Made by a program: the position numbers and the translations under genes. Below are positions 23,273-32,469 of a stretch of DNA of 33,823 nucleotides, one piece after another (position 1 is the stretch's first letter; every line of letters starts with the position of its first letter). Below the pieces are notes generated by a model that did not search any database, was not told where the DNA came from, and saw only the letters and a program-made list of their open reading frames with translations. Origin of the DNA: CAZEXD01 sp964516865 (GTDB lineage Bacteria > Patescibacteriota > Minisyncoccia > Minisyncoccales > Staskawiczbacteraceae); contig CAZEXD010000004.1 of the NCBI GenBank assembly GCA_964516865.1, positions 1-33,823 on the forward strand, in the 5' to 3' direction.

Positions 23273-24010
23273 ATGATTGAATATCTGGTTTGGGCGTTTA
23301 ATGTTATTTTATATCAGCCCTTGTTCAATTTTTTGGTTTTTTTGTACAACTATTTGCCGGGTAATGACTTTGGAGTAGCAATTATTATTTTAACCCTGAT
23401 AATCAGGTTATCGCTTTGTCCCTCCGCGGTAAAGTCTATGAGGGCGCAAAGGGCTCTTAACGAGATTCAGCCCAAAATCAAAGAGATCCAAAAGAAATAT
23501 AAAGACGATAAGAGAAAACAAGCAAAGGAAATACTTGAACTTTACAAAGAAACAAAAATTAATCCTTTTGGTAGTTTGTTGCCAACCCTTGTTCAATTCC
23601 CTTTATTAATCGCTCTTTATAGTGTTTTTCGACGAGGATTTGATCCTGGCGAGTTGGTTAATTTGTATAGTTTTATGAAAAATCCCGGGACGATTAAAAC
23701 GAGCTTTTTAGGGATAATTGATCTGTCTCACCCCAATCTGATAATAGCGGTAGTGGCGGGAATTTTCCAATTTATTCAGACAAAAACAATGATAAAAACG
23801 CCTTTTAAAGCTGAGGGGAAAGAAGTAGATTTTTCCAGAATAATGCAAAAACAAATGACTTATTTTTTCCCTTTTTTAACGGTAATGATACTATTAGGCT
23901 TGCCTTCTGCTCTTGGTCTTTATTGGGCAACGGGAAGTTTGTTTTTAATAATTCAACAATATTTTATTCTTAAAAAAGAAAAAAACACAAAAAACAATGA
24001 TAGATTTTGA
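23273..24010 (+). CDS. yidC: Membrane protein insertase YidC (short form)
   Basis: This 245-residue YidC/Oxa1 insertase folds membrane proteins and includes the conserved core only. Five membrane helices lie at about 5-27, 33-52, 102-119, 150-170 and 196-230. Arg45 in LTLIIRLSL matches the groove arginine of the family. The cytoplasmic hairpin between helices (QPKIKEIQKKYKDDKRKQ) is present. The large periplasmic domain of Gram-negative YidC is missing, as is a lipobox Cys, so it is a short monoderm-like form. The last 14 bases overlap the start of jag. Confidence 0.95.
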   Translation: MIEYLVWAFNVILYQPLFNFLVFLYNYLPGNDFGVAIIILTLIIRLSLCPSAVKSMRAQRALNEIQPKIKEIQKKYKDDKRKQAKEILELYKETKINPFGSLLPTLVQFPLLIALYSVFRRGFDPGELVNLYSFMKNPGTIKTSFLGIIDLSHPNLIIAVVAGIFQFIQTKTMIKTPFKAEGKEVDFSRIMQKQMTYFFPFLTVMILLGLPSALGLYWATGSLFLIIQQYFILKKEKNTKNNDRF

Positions 24011-24527
24011 CGATATCAAAATGATAAAAAACAGCGTTGAAGAGTTTTTTCAAAAGATGGGCATTGCCGCGATGGTTGATGTTAAAATTTTCAGATCAGC
24101 AAATCAAGAAGATTTTGTTAAGCAAGAAAGCGGAGAAAAAAAAGAGAATGGCAAAAAGACGACGGAGGTGGTAGAGATAAATATAAAAACTAACGACCCC
24201 CAAATAATTATTGGAAAAGGAGGCCAAACCCTAAATGATATTCAACGGCTTTTAAAAAGTTTTCTTTACAAGAAAACAGGGAGGTTTTTCTATATTTCTT
24301 TGGATATTAACGATTATCGAAAGAAAAAAATAGAGTATCTTAAAACCCTAGCGAGAGATTTGGCAGATGAAGTTTCTCTAATAAAAGAACCCAAATCCCT
24401 TTCTCCAATGCCGGCTGGCGACAGAAGAATTATTCACTTAGAATTAGCGGGGAGAAAAGATGTTGTTACTGAAAGCGAAGGACAGGGCGAAGAAAGAAAA
24501 ATAGTGATAAGGCCGAAATTAAAATAA
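23997..24527 (+). CDS. jag: RNA-binding protein Jag/KhpB (KH-R3H)
   Basis: This 176-residue KhpB-type RNA-binding protein has a KH domain with the GxxG loop GKGG at 73-76 in QIIIGKGGQTLNDIQ, then an R3H domain at about 139-172 containing GDRRIIHLEL, and a basic C-terminus. The separate N-terminal Jag_N domain found in many Firmicutes is absent. A poorly conserved acidic/lysine insertion lies at about 40-60 before the KH core. KhpB binds RNA and affects cell division and elongation in other bacteria. It overlaps yidC by 14 bases, so it is translationally coupled, and converges on the next minus-strand gene with 15 bases between stops. Confidence 0.93.
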   Translation: MIDFDDIKMIKNSVEEFFQKMGIAAMVDVKIFRSANQEDFVKQESGEKKENGKKTTEVVEINIKTNDPQIIIGKGGQTLNDIQRLLKSFLYKKTGRFFYISLDINDYRKKKIEYLKTLARDLADEVSLIKEPKSLSPMPAGDRRIIHLELAGRKDVVTESEGQGEERKIVIRPKLK

Positions 24528-24542
24528 AAAACACCTTTCTTT

Positions 24543-25706
24543 TTAGCGGATTATAGGTGCAATTATTGCCAAGTTAGGAATGTTTCCTCCTGTGAGTGTT
24601 CTGATTGCTTCCCATTTAATTTGTTTTGGGCCCTCTCTATTTACATCGTCAGGAGTCGGAAACTCCTGGCAAAAAGAATAAGAATAATCTGTCGGCCTGT
24701 CGTTTTCTGGGTCAAGATAGACAAGCATTACTATATAATTCCCGTCAATTTTAATAGAACTTATATTTTCTTCTCCTAATATGGGTGGTTCTCTTTGTAA
24801 GCATTCATTTTTAAAATTCCACTTAACACATGTTTGTTCTTCTTCGGGAACGTTTTCAAACCTCTCGTTTTTAAGATCAAGAACATAGATGCCATTTGCA
24901 GCAATGGCGCTGTTAGAAATATGATATTTGCCCCCCTCTTCCCTATAGAATGATTTGCGGTAAAAAGTTACGCCATTGCCCTTGGGACTAAAACTATAAC
25001 GATTAATAGATATTGAATCGGCAAAAGGATTCACATCATTGCATTTTGATCCCGGGTTGGCGTTGCCGGGATCAAGCCACTGGCATTTCCCCCAAAAGTT
25101 AATTTCATCATATAAAATTCCGATATAAGCGTTGTTTTCACCTGCATGGGCGAGTAATACTGATTTTATTTTGTTTTTTTTATCTTCTAAATTAGAAATG
25201 CTAAGATGATAATTTTGGGAACTAGTTCCTGTAACTGGACAATTATTGGTTTCAAAAAGAGAAACACCGGCGAACATAGTTGGCGCCGGTTGAGAAGCAT
25301 TCAGGGGGGGCAGCATATCGTGCAATTTGAAAAATCCGAGTTCGGGATTAATTGTTACGGCAATTAAATAAGTAAGTAGTAAAAGCATAAAACCGACAGC
25401 GGTACCCCAAAGTCGGTCTTTCGCTTTCGCTTTTAACGAGGGAAGCGCGTTAGAAAGAATATAAAGAACCCCGCAAACAAACAAAGAAATAATCGCTATT
25501 GTGAACCCGACTATCATTCCCACGTCAAACATATACTTTAGAAAGTTTGGCAAAGGCGCGCCGGGACCAATTGTTGTACCTTTTGGCAGGGGTGGGTAAT
25601 TAATTTCCAATTCTCGAATATTTGGTGTTCCGGCGTAACAAACAATATTGGGCAAAAAAAAAGCCAAAAGAAAAAGTATTAGACAATTTTTGGTTTTATT
25701 GGTCAT
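24543..25706 (-). CDS. VirB2-like membrane module with beta/gamma-crystallin-like ectodomain
   Basis: This 387-residue protein has a signal peptide at about 1-25 (ending VCYAG), then membrane helices at about 62-86 and 98-118 separated by a short basic loop (KAKAKDRLWG). The second ends in the motif TINPEL. The spacing and the Gly-rich helices resemble VirB2/TrbC pilins. A long C-terminal domain should lie outside the cell. It has beta/gamma-crystallin-like Greek-key motifs: an AYIGILYDEINFWGKCQWL unit (193-211), a second with SISINRYSF and GVTFYRKSF (231-255), and a third around SSIKIDGNYIVMLVYLD. Cys residues are few. It is last in the run of three related genes. Function is unknown; the topology and repeat calls are by eye. 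Confidence 0.6.
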   Translation of the reverse strand: MTNKTKNCLILFLLAFFLPNIVCYAGTPNIRELEINYPPLPKGTTIGPGAPLPNFLKYMFDVGMIVGFTIAIISLFVCGVLYILSNALPSLKAKAKDRLWGTAVGFMLLLLTYLIAVTINPELGFFKLHDMLPPLNASQPAPTMFAGVSLFETNNCPVTGTSSQNYHLSISNLEDKKNKIKSVLLAHAGENNAYIGILYDEINFWGKCQWLDPGNANPGSKCNDVNPFADSISINRYSFSPKGNGVTFYRKSFYREEGGKYHISNSAIAANGIYVLDLKNERFENVPEEEQTCVKWNFKNECLQREPPILGEENISSIKIDGNYIVMLVYLDPENDRPTDYSYSFCQEFPTPDDVNREGPKQIKWEAIRTLTGGNIPNLAIIAPIIR

Positions 25707-25723
25707 TTTTTATTCAAATTAAA

Positions 25724-27172
25724 TTAAAAAGAATGAACTGGGATAAGAAAAACAGAGGTTACGGGTAATCCAGCTTTTAAAAATTCTGATTCATTAAGAT
25801 TATTTGCCATAGAGGATATATTATCAACGTCAGTTCCGCCTGGAGGGTTTTGGTAAGCTATGAGCTGACAAGCAGGTACGCGTACCACTGTCCCTATCCC
25901 TACTCCCCCCCCCGGCCCTCCCCCCGGTATATATTCTTCAACAGTGCCGATAATAAGGGCCAAATAATTTCCGGCTAAAACCATTGAACCATGGCATTTT
26001 CCAAAGGTAGGAGTGTGATAGCGTGTTTCCTTGGTGTTCGGGTCTTCATAACTTTGAGTTCCACACCTTCTTAATTCATTTTCTTCATCCTCGGAAAGAA
26101 CTAAAAAACTGTCAGCATTAAAAGCGCCGCTCTGGCTAGTGATTATAAGGTTATTATTTACCTTTCTCATTAGCCCTCTTTGGTTTGCCAAACTATAAAA
26201 CCTAACCTCTTCTCCCGCTGTCTCTGTTTCATTTAATTTAAAAACGGCAATAGAATAAATTTTTTCAGAAATTTTTTTCACGCCCTCCTCTCTAATAACC
26301 TTACAGGTGTTTTCGGAAGATTTTCCCTTGAAATTTTTTTCGTTAAATAAGATATAACCGTATTTTTCTGTAGCACTGTTGACGATTTCTATGCATCCTA
26401 TTTCTTTATTAGAAACGTCTCTTGCGCTTGCGAGAGTATAAGAACTATTTAATAGATCTTGACAATCTTTATCGGGATATATATAAACTCCTGGGGTTTT
26501 TTCTCTAATAATAAAAGAGCCAGTTCTTATTTGCCCTATTTCTTCTCCGCAAGTTTTTATAAGAGGGGCGAATCGAGTTCCCTTCAGATTTGGTTTTTCA
26601 TACCGAACAAACGCGTATTTTGCCCCTTGTTGGCAATCTTTACCGACCGGCGATATTTTAATTTTTACATATTGTTCAGGAATATCATTGACAGCGTCAA
26701 AAACAACACTGTTACAAGGGATTGTGTCTTTTTCATCCGCACTGCTTAAATATACACCCCGCGGTCCACTTTGCCAACTTTCATATCCCGTTAATTTCAA
26801 TTCAGTTAATTTTGGGTTAATGGTTTGCATAATTAAAAAACTAGACGCCAAAAGAGCCAAACCAAGAACAGCGCCAATCATTTGTTTTTTTCCCTCATCT
26901 ATTGATTGAGGGTTTCCTGCCGCCAATATCATTTTTAAAGCGCCGATAATGAAATATAGAACAGCGATTCCTCCTCCCAAACCAATTAAAAGAGTAAAAA
27001 CCTTTTTTAGGTAGTTCGGCAAATCAGAAGAAGTTAATTCTGTGATATTAAATATCCTTGCCGCCAAAGAAAAGCCGGCCGCTGAAAAAAATACAATAAT
27101 ACTTGTTATGGTCAAAAACAAAACTCTTTTTAACATTCTTTTATAAAAAAGACGAAATATGGTATAGGACAT
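25724..27172 (-). CDS. VirB2-like membrane module with four crystallin-like repeats
   Basis: This 482-residue paralogue of the neighbouring gene has a signal peptide up to about 37-38 (SLAARI) and helices at about 58-82 and 98-117. Between them is a basic loop (DEGKKQ), and the motif TINPKL follows. The ectodomain shows four Greek-key-like units in two pairs, with YEKPNLKGTRF at about 191-201, GSFIIREKTPGVYIYPDKD at 218-236, YILFNEKNFKGKS at 273-285, and SIAVFKLNE with VRFYSLANQRG at 307-333. An ATG at 27136 would remove 12 residues without harming the signal peptide; I keep the upstream ATG. A Gly/Pro-rich stretch lies near the C-terminal third (about 415-430). It sits 17 bases before the first of these three genes' neighbour and is presumably co-transcribed. 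Confidence 0.6.
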   Translation of the reverse strand: MSYTIFRLFYKRMLKRVLFLTITSIIVFFSAAGFSLAARIFNITELTSSDLPNYLKKVFTLLIGLGGGIAVLYFIIGALKMILAAGNPQSIDEGKKQMIGAVLGLALLASSFLIMQTINPKLTELKLTGYESWQSGPRGVYLSSADEKDTIPCNSVVFDAVNDIPEQYVKIKISPVGKDCQQGAKYAFVRYEKPNLKGTRFAPLIKTCGEEIGQIRTGSFIIREKTPGVYIYPDKDCQDLLNSSYTLASARDVSNKEIGCIEIVNSATEKYGYILFNEKNFKGKSSENTCKVIREEGVKKISEKIYSIAVFKLNETETAGEEVRFYSLANQRGLMRKVNNNLIITSQSGAFNADSFLVLSEDEENELRRCGTQSYEDPNTKETRYHTPTFGKCHGSMVLAGNYLALIIGTVEEYIPGGGPGGGVGIGTVVRVPACQLIAYQNPPGGTDVDNISSMANNLNESEFLKAGLPVTSVFLIPVHSF

Positions 27173-27218
27173 ATATATTTATTAATTAAAAATTTATATT
27201 TCTTATAACTTTCCTCTA

Positions 27219-30200
27219 TTAATTTTTGATTTCACAGCACTCCCAATCGTCTAATAATGGTAATGGTTTTTGGAGAACCTGGCCAGCATAATTTCCATAA
27301 CAACCAGGGACCGCTGGGGATGGACTATAAATATAAAAAGGGGAAGAGGGGGAAGGGGGAGAAGAGGCATCTATATAAAGAATCTGTCTTGGCGTTGAAG
27401 TTGATGGGAGCACTTCATCGCTGCGCCGTTGGCAGGTAAATGAGATTATTTCATTTTTGAAAACCCTTCCTCTTCCGCTGCATTCATCCATTTTTTTTCT
27501 TGAATAAATAAGTTTTTTTAAAATATCGGAGCGACCATCTATTTTTTTTCTTAACTCTTCCACTGCTATCCTGATTTCTCGGTAATAACTGGGGATTCCT
27601 TTATATTCCGTATCTTTGGGACAAGGCGCATCTTTTGCTTTTCCCATTAATAAATTTATCATTTTTTGGCAGGAATTTCCCGAACAGGACCTAAGGGCGC
27701 AATCACAGAGCCAGTCCCATCTAATTATTGCACCAGTTTCTGCGTCAATAAGAGGAACTAGCGTTTGCGAATAAATACAATCAGCGCCGCAAGCATTTTC
27801 ATTGTCATTACATTTGCTATCGCACTTACAATAATTTTCTTCTTCGGCTATCTTTTTAATATATGCTATCGTTTCTTCTGTTTTTTGAACAAGATTGTCG
27901 ATTGCTTTGATTAAACTCTCCGCCCAGTTTTCTGCTCCGTCTACTGTTTGGCCAACAGGAATCTGATTTTCTGCTGGACATGTTGTCAGGCTGCCTTTGC
28001 CTGGGTCATATTCATTCTCAAGCTTATATGGTATTCCAGCGATTTCCTCTCCTTTCCATATGCTTTTAGGTGCGTAAAAAGTCAAAGGATCATCATTATA
28101 GGCAAATTCTGCGCACTGGGTCGTACAAATAATCAAAGATTCGTCAATGCCATTATTTTTAACGCAGTTCGCACGATCTCTATTGCAAGAATTAAGGCAC
28201 TCTTGTTTTCCTTCACACTTTTGTTCACAGGCTGCAAATTTCTTGTCGCACTCAATAAAAGGACATTTAGGACAGTTTGAACAAGGGGGGCACTTACTGC
28301 ACTCAGGGTATTGTTCAATGCCGGAATATTCAATTTTACCCGTTTTTTCATTAATAACCCGATAACACTGGGAGCATTTCTGTCGGCTTGAATTTTGAAG
28401 AAAATATAAAGACGAAAAAGAGTCAGTTGGCTTTAGGGGCTCTTTTAGACAATCCGGATATCCAGCATACTGATCTGTGCAATATTTACACCTCCAAACA
28501 TTATTAGCGCAATTTTGAAATTTTTCAAAGTTGGTTTCTTGGGCACAATTTCTTAGCCCCTTAGGATAAAGATAGCATTTGTCTAAATTAAACAAAATGC
28601 TTTCAGAGTTTTTTTGGCATTTTTCTTTACATTGTTCAATTTCTTCGGGACAATCAGCGGAATATTTCTTTTCACAATCATCACTGCACTCATCGCGGCA
28701 GGAAACAAGGCATTCTTGAAAATTCGGAAAATTGTATGATGGACAAGGACTTTTATCAATGCATTCTATTACTTTATTTTTTTGTTCTTTTAAGCAATCT
28801 TCATTGTTATCTTGGCAAATTGGAGCATTGTTTATTAAACAATTTTGAGTTATTTCATTTATGGGGTCGCACATTTTTTGACAGGAATGAAAGCATTCAG
28901 AATTGCTATATTCAAAGCCCTTACAATATTTTGAAATATCAATTTTTTCTCCCGTGGTTTTATCTTGAAATGTTTTTATTGTCTTTATTTCCACCGCGTT
29001 AGAACTATCTGGATTTTTTTTGCTTTTTTCTACAAATCTTAAAAAGCCGAGATAAGATTGAGTAAAATAACGATCTTCCATTTTATTTTCAGCCAATTCC
29101 AATTGCCCCAAATCTTCCTCAAACCCATTTTTAAATTCGCTTATTTTTTCTTTTAAATATTTAATTTTGTCCACCAACCTCAAGTTTTTCCAAACCTCTT
29201 TTTCAATAATTTTAACTTTTTCATTATTTATTGTTATTTCTTTTTCAACAACAGGCAAAAGAGAAGACGTATATTGACTTCTAAATTCATTTAATCCTTT
29301 ATACCCTATTCCATTTTCTATTATACACCTTTGAAGACATTGGTTCGGGTCTTCATAGGGATGTTTTTCAACGCACTCTGTTTGACAATTCGCAACAAAA
29401 AGAGATTGGTCGATGTTGCAATTTGAAAGATAAATAGGGCCGTTTTCTATTTGTTCTTTTATGCCATCTGGACAGGGGTCAGGGCCGTTGCAGGTTGAGT
29501 TTTTACAAGAACCATTACAGGGCTTATTGGTTCCCACTTCTTCGGGAGGACGACAGGGGCTTGGCGAGATGTTTGGACCGGGAAAAAAACAATCGCCCTG
29601 CTGCATTGCCGCACAATTTTCCCTGCAAATACCAGAACAATTACATTGTCTCATTAAAGTTATTATTTCCAAAGACAAGTCGTTTAATATCTTTGCCTTT
29701 CTTTCAATCGCTTCTGCTAAATTTAAAATACAATTTACTCTATCGTGATTAAGCAGTGGTTCTAACTCCGGAGTTTGGGGATCATTATCAATCGGCCCTC
29801 CCAGCTTATCAAATTCATAGCAATTGACTGTTCTTGTTAAAAGCGTTTCTGTTAAGGTGCCGATTGGAATTTCTTCAAAAGTTATGATTGTTCTTTCTAA
29901 AAGCGATGAACCTCCCGGGGGATTAATTGTTGGTATCACTAAAAAAGGAAACTTAGAGGTTATTTTTAAAGAAACTAACTCGGGATTAATGGTATAAAGA
30001 ATTAAGTAAGAGCATAATAAAAGAACCAAACCCAAAATACCCGCCTTGAGCCATTCTTTTCCTTCACTTATTATTTTGCCCATTCCCAAAGATACTAACC
30101 AGTGAATTCCGCCAAAAGTAATTACTAATAAAGACAGGATAACCGCGCCCTTCATTATCTTATTAACAAAATAAGCGATATATTCCGGTAAAGTCGGGTT

Positions 30201-30347
30201 GTCTCCTAGTCCCGGAAGAGGGACTTCAAGCGCGCTAACTAAACCAAAATTATTTCCCAAAATTGGAAGCAGCAAAAAAAGGAGAACTGAAAAAACAAAG
30301 AACCCTAAAAATAAACAATGATATTTTTTGTTTCTTTTTGTTGTCAT
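27219..30347 (-). CDS. Giant Cys-rich membrane-anchored protein with VirB2-like N-terminus
   Basis: This 1042-residue protein is the largest in the window. The first 40 residues form a signal peptide. Helices lie at about 66-88 and 102-120, with a basic loop (ISEGKEWLK) and the shared TINPEL motif at 119-124. The remaining about 900 residues are predicted outside the cell. They contain about 70 Cys by hand count, spaced in patterns such as CX3C, CX6C and CX3CX3C, with repeated charged helical stretches. Examples are QCNCSGICREN, ECLVSCRDECSDDC and KCPPCSNCPKC. No known family is recognised. It could be a disulfide-stabilised surface or adhesin protein, or bind metal. The membrane module is shared with the two genes downstream, so it belongs to one system. 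Confidence 0.6.
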   Translation of the reverse strand: MTTKRNKKYHCLFLGFFVFSVLLFLLLPILGNNFGLVSALEVPLPGLGDNPTLPEYIAYFVNKIMKGAVILSLLVITFGGIHWLVSLGMGKIISEGKEWLKAGILGLVLLLCSYLILYTINPELVSLKITSKFPFLVIPTINPPGGSSLLERTIITFEEIPIGTLTETLLTRTVNCYEFDKLGGPIDNDPQTPELEPLLNHDRVNCILNLAEAIERKAKILNDLSLEIITLMRQCNCSGICRENCAAMQQGDCFFPGPNISPSPCRPPEEVGTNKPCNGSCKNSTCNGPDPCPDGIKEQIENGPIYLSNCNIDQSLFVANCQTECVEKHPYEDPNQCLQRCIIENGIGYKGLNEFRSQYTSSLLPVVEKEITINNEKVKIIEKEVWKNLRLVDKIKYLKEKISEFKNGFEEDLGQLELAENKMEDRYFTQSYLGFLRFVEKSKKNPDSSNAVEIKTIKTFQDKTTGEKIDISKYCKGFEYSNSECFHSCQKMCDPINEITQNCLINNAPICQDNNEDCLKEQKNKVIECIDKSPCPSYNFPNFQECLVSCRDECSDDCEKKYSADCPEEIEQCKEKCQKNSESILFNLDKCYLYPKGLRNCAQETNFEKFQNCANNVWRCKYCTDQYAGYPDCLKEPLKPTDSFSSLYFLQNSSRQKCSQCYRVINEKTGKIEYSGIEQYPECSKCPPCSNCPKCPFIECDKKFAACEQKCEGKQECLNSCNRDRANCVKNNGIDESLIICTTQCAEFAYNDDPLTFYAPKSIWKGEEIAGIPYKLENEYDPGKGSLTTCPAENQIPVGQTVDGAENWAESLIKAIDNLVQKTEETIAYIKKIAEEENYCKCDSKCNDNENACGADCIYSQTLVPLIDAETGAIIRWDWLCDCALRSCSGNSCQKMINLLMGKAKDAPCPKDTEYKGIPSYYREIRIAVEELRKKIDGRSDILKKLIYSRKKMDECSGRGRVFKNEIISFTCQRRSDEVLPSTSTPRQILYIDASSPPSPSSPFYIYSPSPAVPGCYGNYAGQVLQKPLPLLDDWECCEIKN

Positions 30348-30368
30348 TTATAGTTAAAAATTTTTAGT

Positions 30369-30482
30369 TTATAGTAATTGGTTTAGCCAACAATTTTTAA
30401 TTTTTGAAAAATCGTTCCCAAATTGTTTGGCAGAGAATTGTTTCCCAATAATTTTATATTCTTTGATTAATTGATCACATAA
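30369..30482 (-). other. Out-of-frame coding-like tail after virB4
   Basis: Just past the virB4 stop, the +1 frame stays open for about 38 codons to a TAA at 30369-30371 and reads like protein (CDQLIKEYKIIGKQFSAKQF, then GNDFSKIKNCWLNQLL). It has no start codon of its own. A single-base change near 30487 would fuse it to the virB4 C-terminus. It could be an old frameshift, a sequencing error or chance. Confidence 0.25.
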
Positions 30483-30483
30483 A

Positions 30484-32283
30484 TTATCTTCTTTCTCTCT
30501 CTTCTTTTAGCCGCACGATTTGTTCCGGTGAGGTGGTGATTATTTCGTCTTCCCTTCTACTTGCCACCACTTTTATCGCTACATGTTTTCTACCGGCGAA
30601 AAAGATTCCTTCTCCAATGGCGGATTCTAATAACAAATATTTTTCTTCTTCGGTTAAATTAAAAGCCCGCTGAACCAAATCAATGGTGGCTGGGAGTTGT
30701 TTTAAAAGCAAAACCATTGCCGAATTGGTAATAATCGGTTGGCCATAATCCGACTTCATAAAATCAGCAACGTCCTGCGTGATAGTGGTGACGCCCAACC
30801 AATATTTTCTTGCTCTTTTTACCAAGCCGTATAAAAACGAGGCGCCATCTTCGTATTGCATCATCCACCATGCTTCATCTACTACCAAAATTCTTTTTTT
30901 AAGTTGGGATCTTACCGCATTCCAAATATATTTCATTACTATATACAGTGCCATTGGCCTTAAAGATTCTTCCATATCGCGAATGCCAAAGACCACCATA
31001 TTTTTATTCATCTCAATGTTTGATTTTTGGTTAAAAAAGTCAGCATAGGTGCCTTTAATATATTTGCTAAGCCGCCGCGATAACGATTCGGCGCCAGTCA
31101 TACTTTCTAAAACTTCAGCGAAATCAGACATAATGGGTATGTTTTCTTGCCAAGTTTTTGGGTCGGACTCGGGGGTAATGTCTCGGATGGCGTAGGTTTC
31201 AGTTAGCGCTTGGTCGATAATACTATCCTCTTCTGGAGTGAGTCCACCCAACATAATCCGCAATAATCCCACCAGATTAATAATGTTAGACCTTAAAACC
31301 TCTGCCGGATTTTCGTCCTCGCCCGGAACAGGTAAGTCAAAAGGATTGAGGTGGTAGGGAGAGGTAAGAGATATTTTAAAGAATGAACCGCCTACCATGC
31401 TAGATAAGGCTTCATATTCGTTTTCTGGGTCAATAACCAAAACATCAACTCCTTGCATTAAATAACGCAGTATTTCCAGTTTAACTGCGTATGATTTACC
31501 AGAACCTGAACAAGCGAAGACAACTGAATTACCGTTTTCCAAACTAAATCGGTCAAATAAAACCAATGAATTATTATGACGATTGATTCCATAAAGAATT
31601 CCTTCATTTGCGCTTAAATCAGCCGAAACGAAAGGAAAGGTAGTAGAAAGCGGAGCCGTGTTCATTGGGGTGTGGACCTGAATTAAATCTAGGCCATAGG
31701 GGTTGCAAGAAATAAACCCTTCTTTTTGTTTGTAAAAAGCGGGCTTGATATAAATCAGGCGCGATTCAAAAATTGACCTTAGTGTCAACTCCGTGTCTTT
31801 TAGCGCCTTAAGACTATCTTCATAAATAGTAATATATATTCCCAAACGAAACATTCTTTCTTGAGCGGACATTAAACTATTCCTTAACGCCTCAATATTC
31901 TGATAAGCCATTTCCAATGCCGGATCTCGCACAAGACTCTTTTCTTCTCTTTCTAAAAGTTCCGCTGACACCTCTGTTAATTTTTTTCTTAATTTTTTAA
32001 GAATCATTTCTGTGCTGATTGGGTGGATATGGAAAGAAATATCCATTGGCGTATTAAGATTGATAACAGGAGACATCCAGCCGGTATTTAGATATCTCGG
32101 GTAAGAAAAGATAAAAAATGAACGACAAAGCCGGTCCCCCAGTTTTAAGTGATCGTGAACAACTCCAATATAAGCAGGCGCAATAATATCCTTTACATTA
32201 AGCGTCTCTTCTTCAAAAATTTTTTCTTCCAAAATATCCTCCTCTTTCTTTTTTAAAATTTTATCTAAAAATGGTAATTTCAT
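30484..32283 (-). CDS. virB4: VirB4-type ATPase of a type IV secretion system
   Basis: This 599-residue VirB4/TraC-like ATPase powers secretion or pilus biogenesis at the inner membrane. The N-terminal third has a long charged and coiled region (LTEVSAELLEREEKS). Walker A is FACSGSGKSYAVK at about 256-268, the strand VDVLVIDPENEYE follows, and Walker B is ILVVDEAWWMMQ at about 465-476. The sequence ends with a basic coil. I start at the ATG at 32283, which begins MKLPFLDKILKKKEE; a TTG at 32349 would add 22 residues. The N-terminal VirB4 domain is largely carried by the neighbouring 222-residue gene rather than this protein, a split architecture also seen in relatives. No VirB6, VirB8-10 or coupling ATPase is nearby. 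Confidence 0.88.
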   Translation of the reverse strand: MKLPFLDKILKKKEEDILEEKIFEEETLNVKDIIAPAYIGVVHDHLKLGDRLCRSFFIFSYPRYLNTGWMSPVINLNTPMDISFHIHPISTEMILKKLRKKLTEVSAELLEREEKSLVRDPALEMAYQNIEALRNSLMSAQERMFRLGIYITIYEDSLKALKDTELTLRSIFESRLIYIKPAFYKQKEGFISCNPYGLDLIQVHTPMNTAPLSTTFPFVSADLSANEGILYGINRHNNSLVLFDRFSLENGNSVVFACSGSGKSYAVKLEILRYLMQGVDVLVIDPENEYEALSSMVGGSFFKISLTSPYHLNPFDLPVPGEDENPAEVLRSNIINLVGLLRIMLGGLTPEEDSIIDQALTETYAIRDITPESDPKTWQENIPIMSDFAEVLESMTGAESLSRRLSKYIKGTYADFFNQKSNIEMNKNMVVFGIRDMEESLRPMALYIVMKYIWNAVRSQLKKRILVVDEAWWMMQYEDGASFLYGLVKRARKYWLGVTTITQDVADFMKSDYGQPIITNSAMVLLLKQLPATIDLVQRAFNLTEEEKYLLLESAIGEGIFFAGRKHVAIKVVASRREDEIITTSPEQIVRLKEERERR

Positions 32284-32469
32284 AACATCCTTCAAACGAT
32301 TACGTTTAAACAAATTATGAATTTCCAATTTAATCAATAATTTTTTCAAACCGTCTTCTTTTTAGTAAAGTTCGTGAATTCTTAATTTGTTTCACTGATT
32401 TTCAAAATATCTTTTTCTTTTAACTGGTTTGAGGTTTGTTTTTATTTTCGTTTGTAACTGGTAAAAAAA

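Noticed and set aside
32284..32349. TTG start extending VirB4 by 22 residues
   Set aside because: The ATG at 32283 begins a typical charged VirB4 start; the extension is possible but unsupported.
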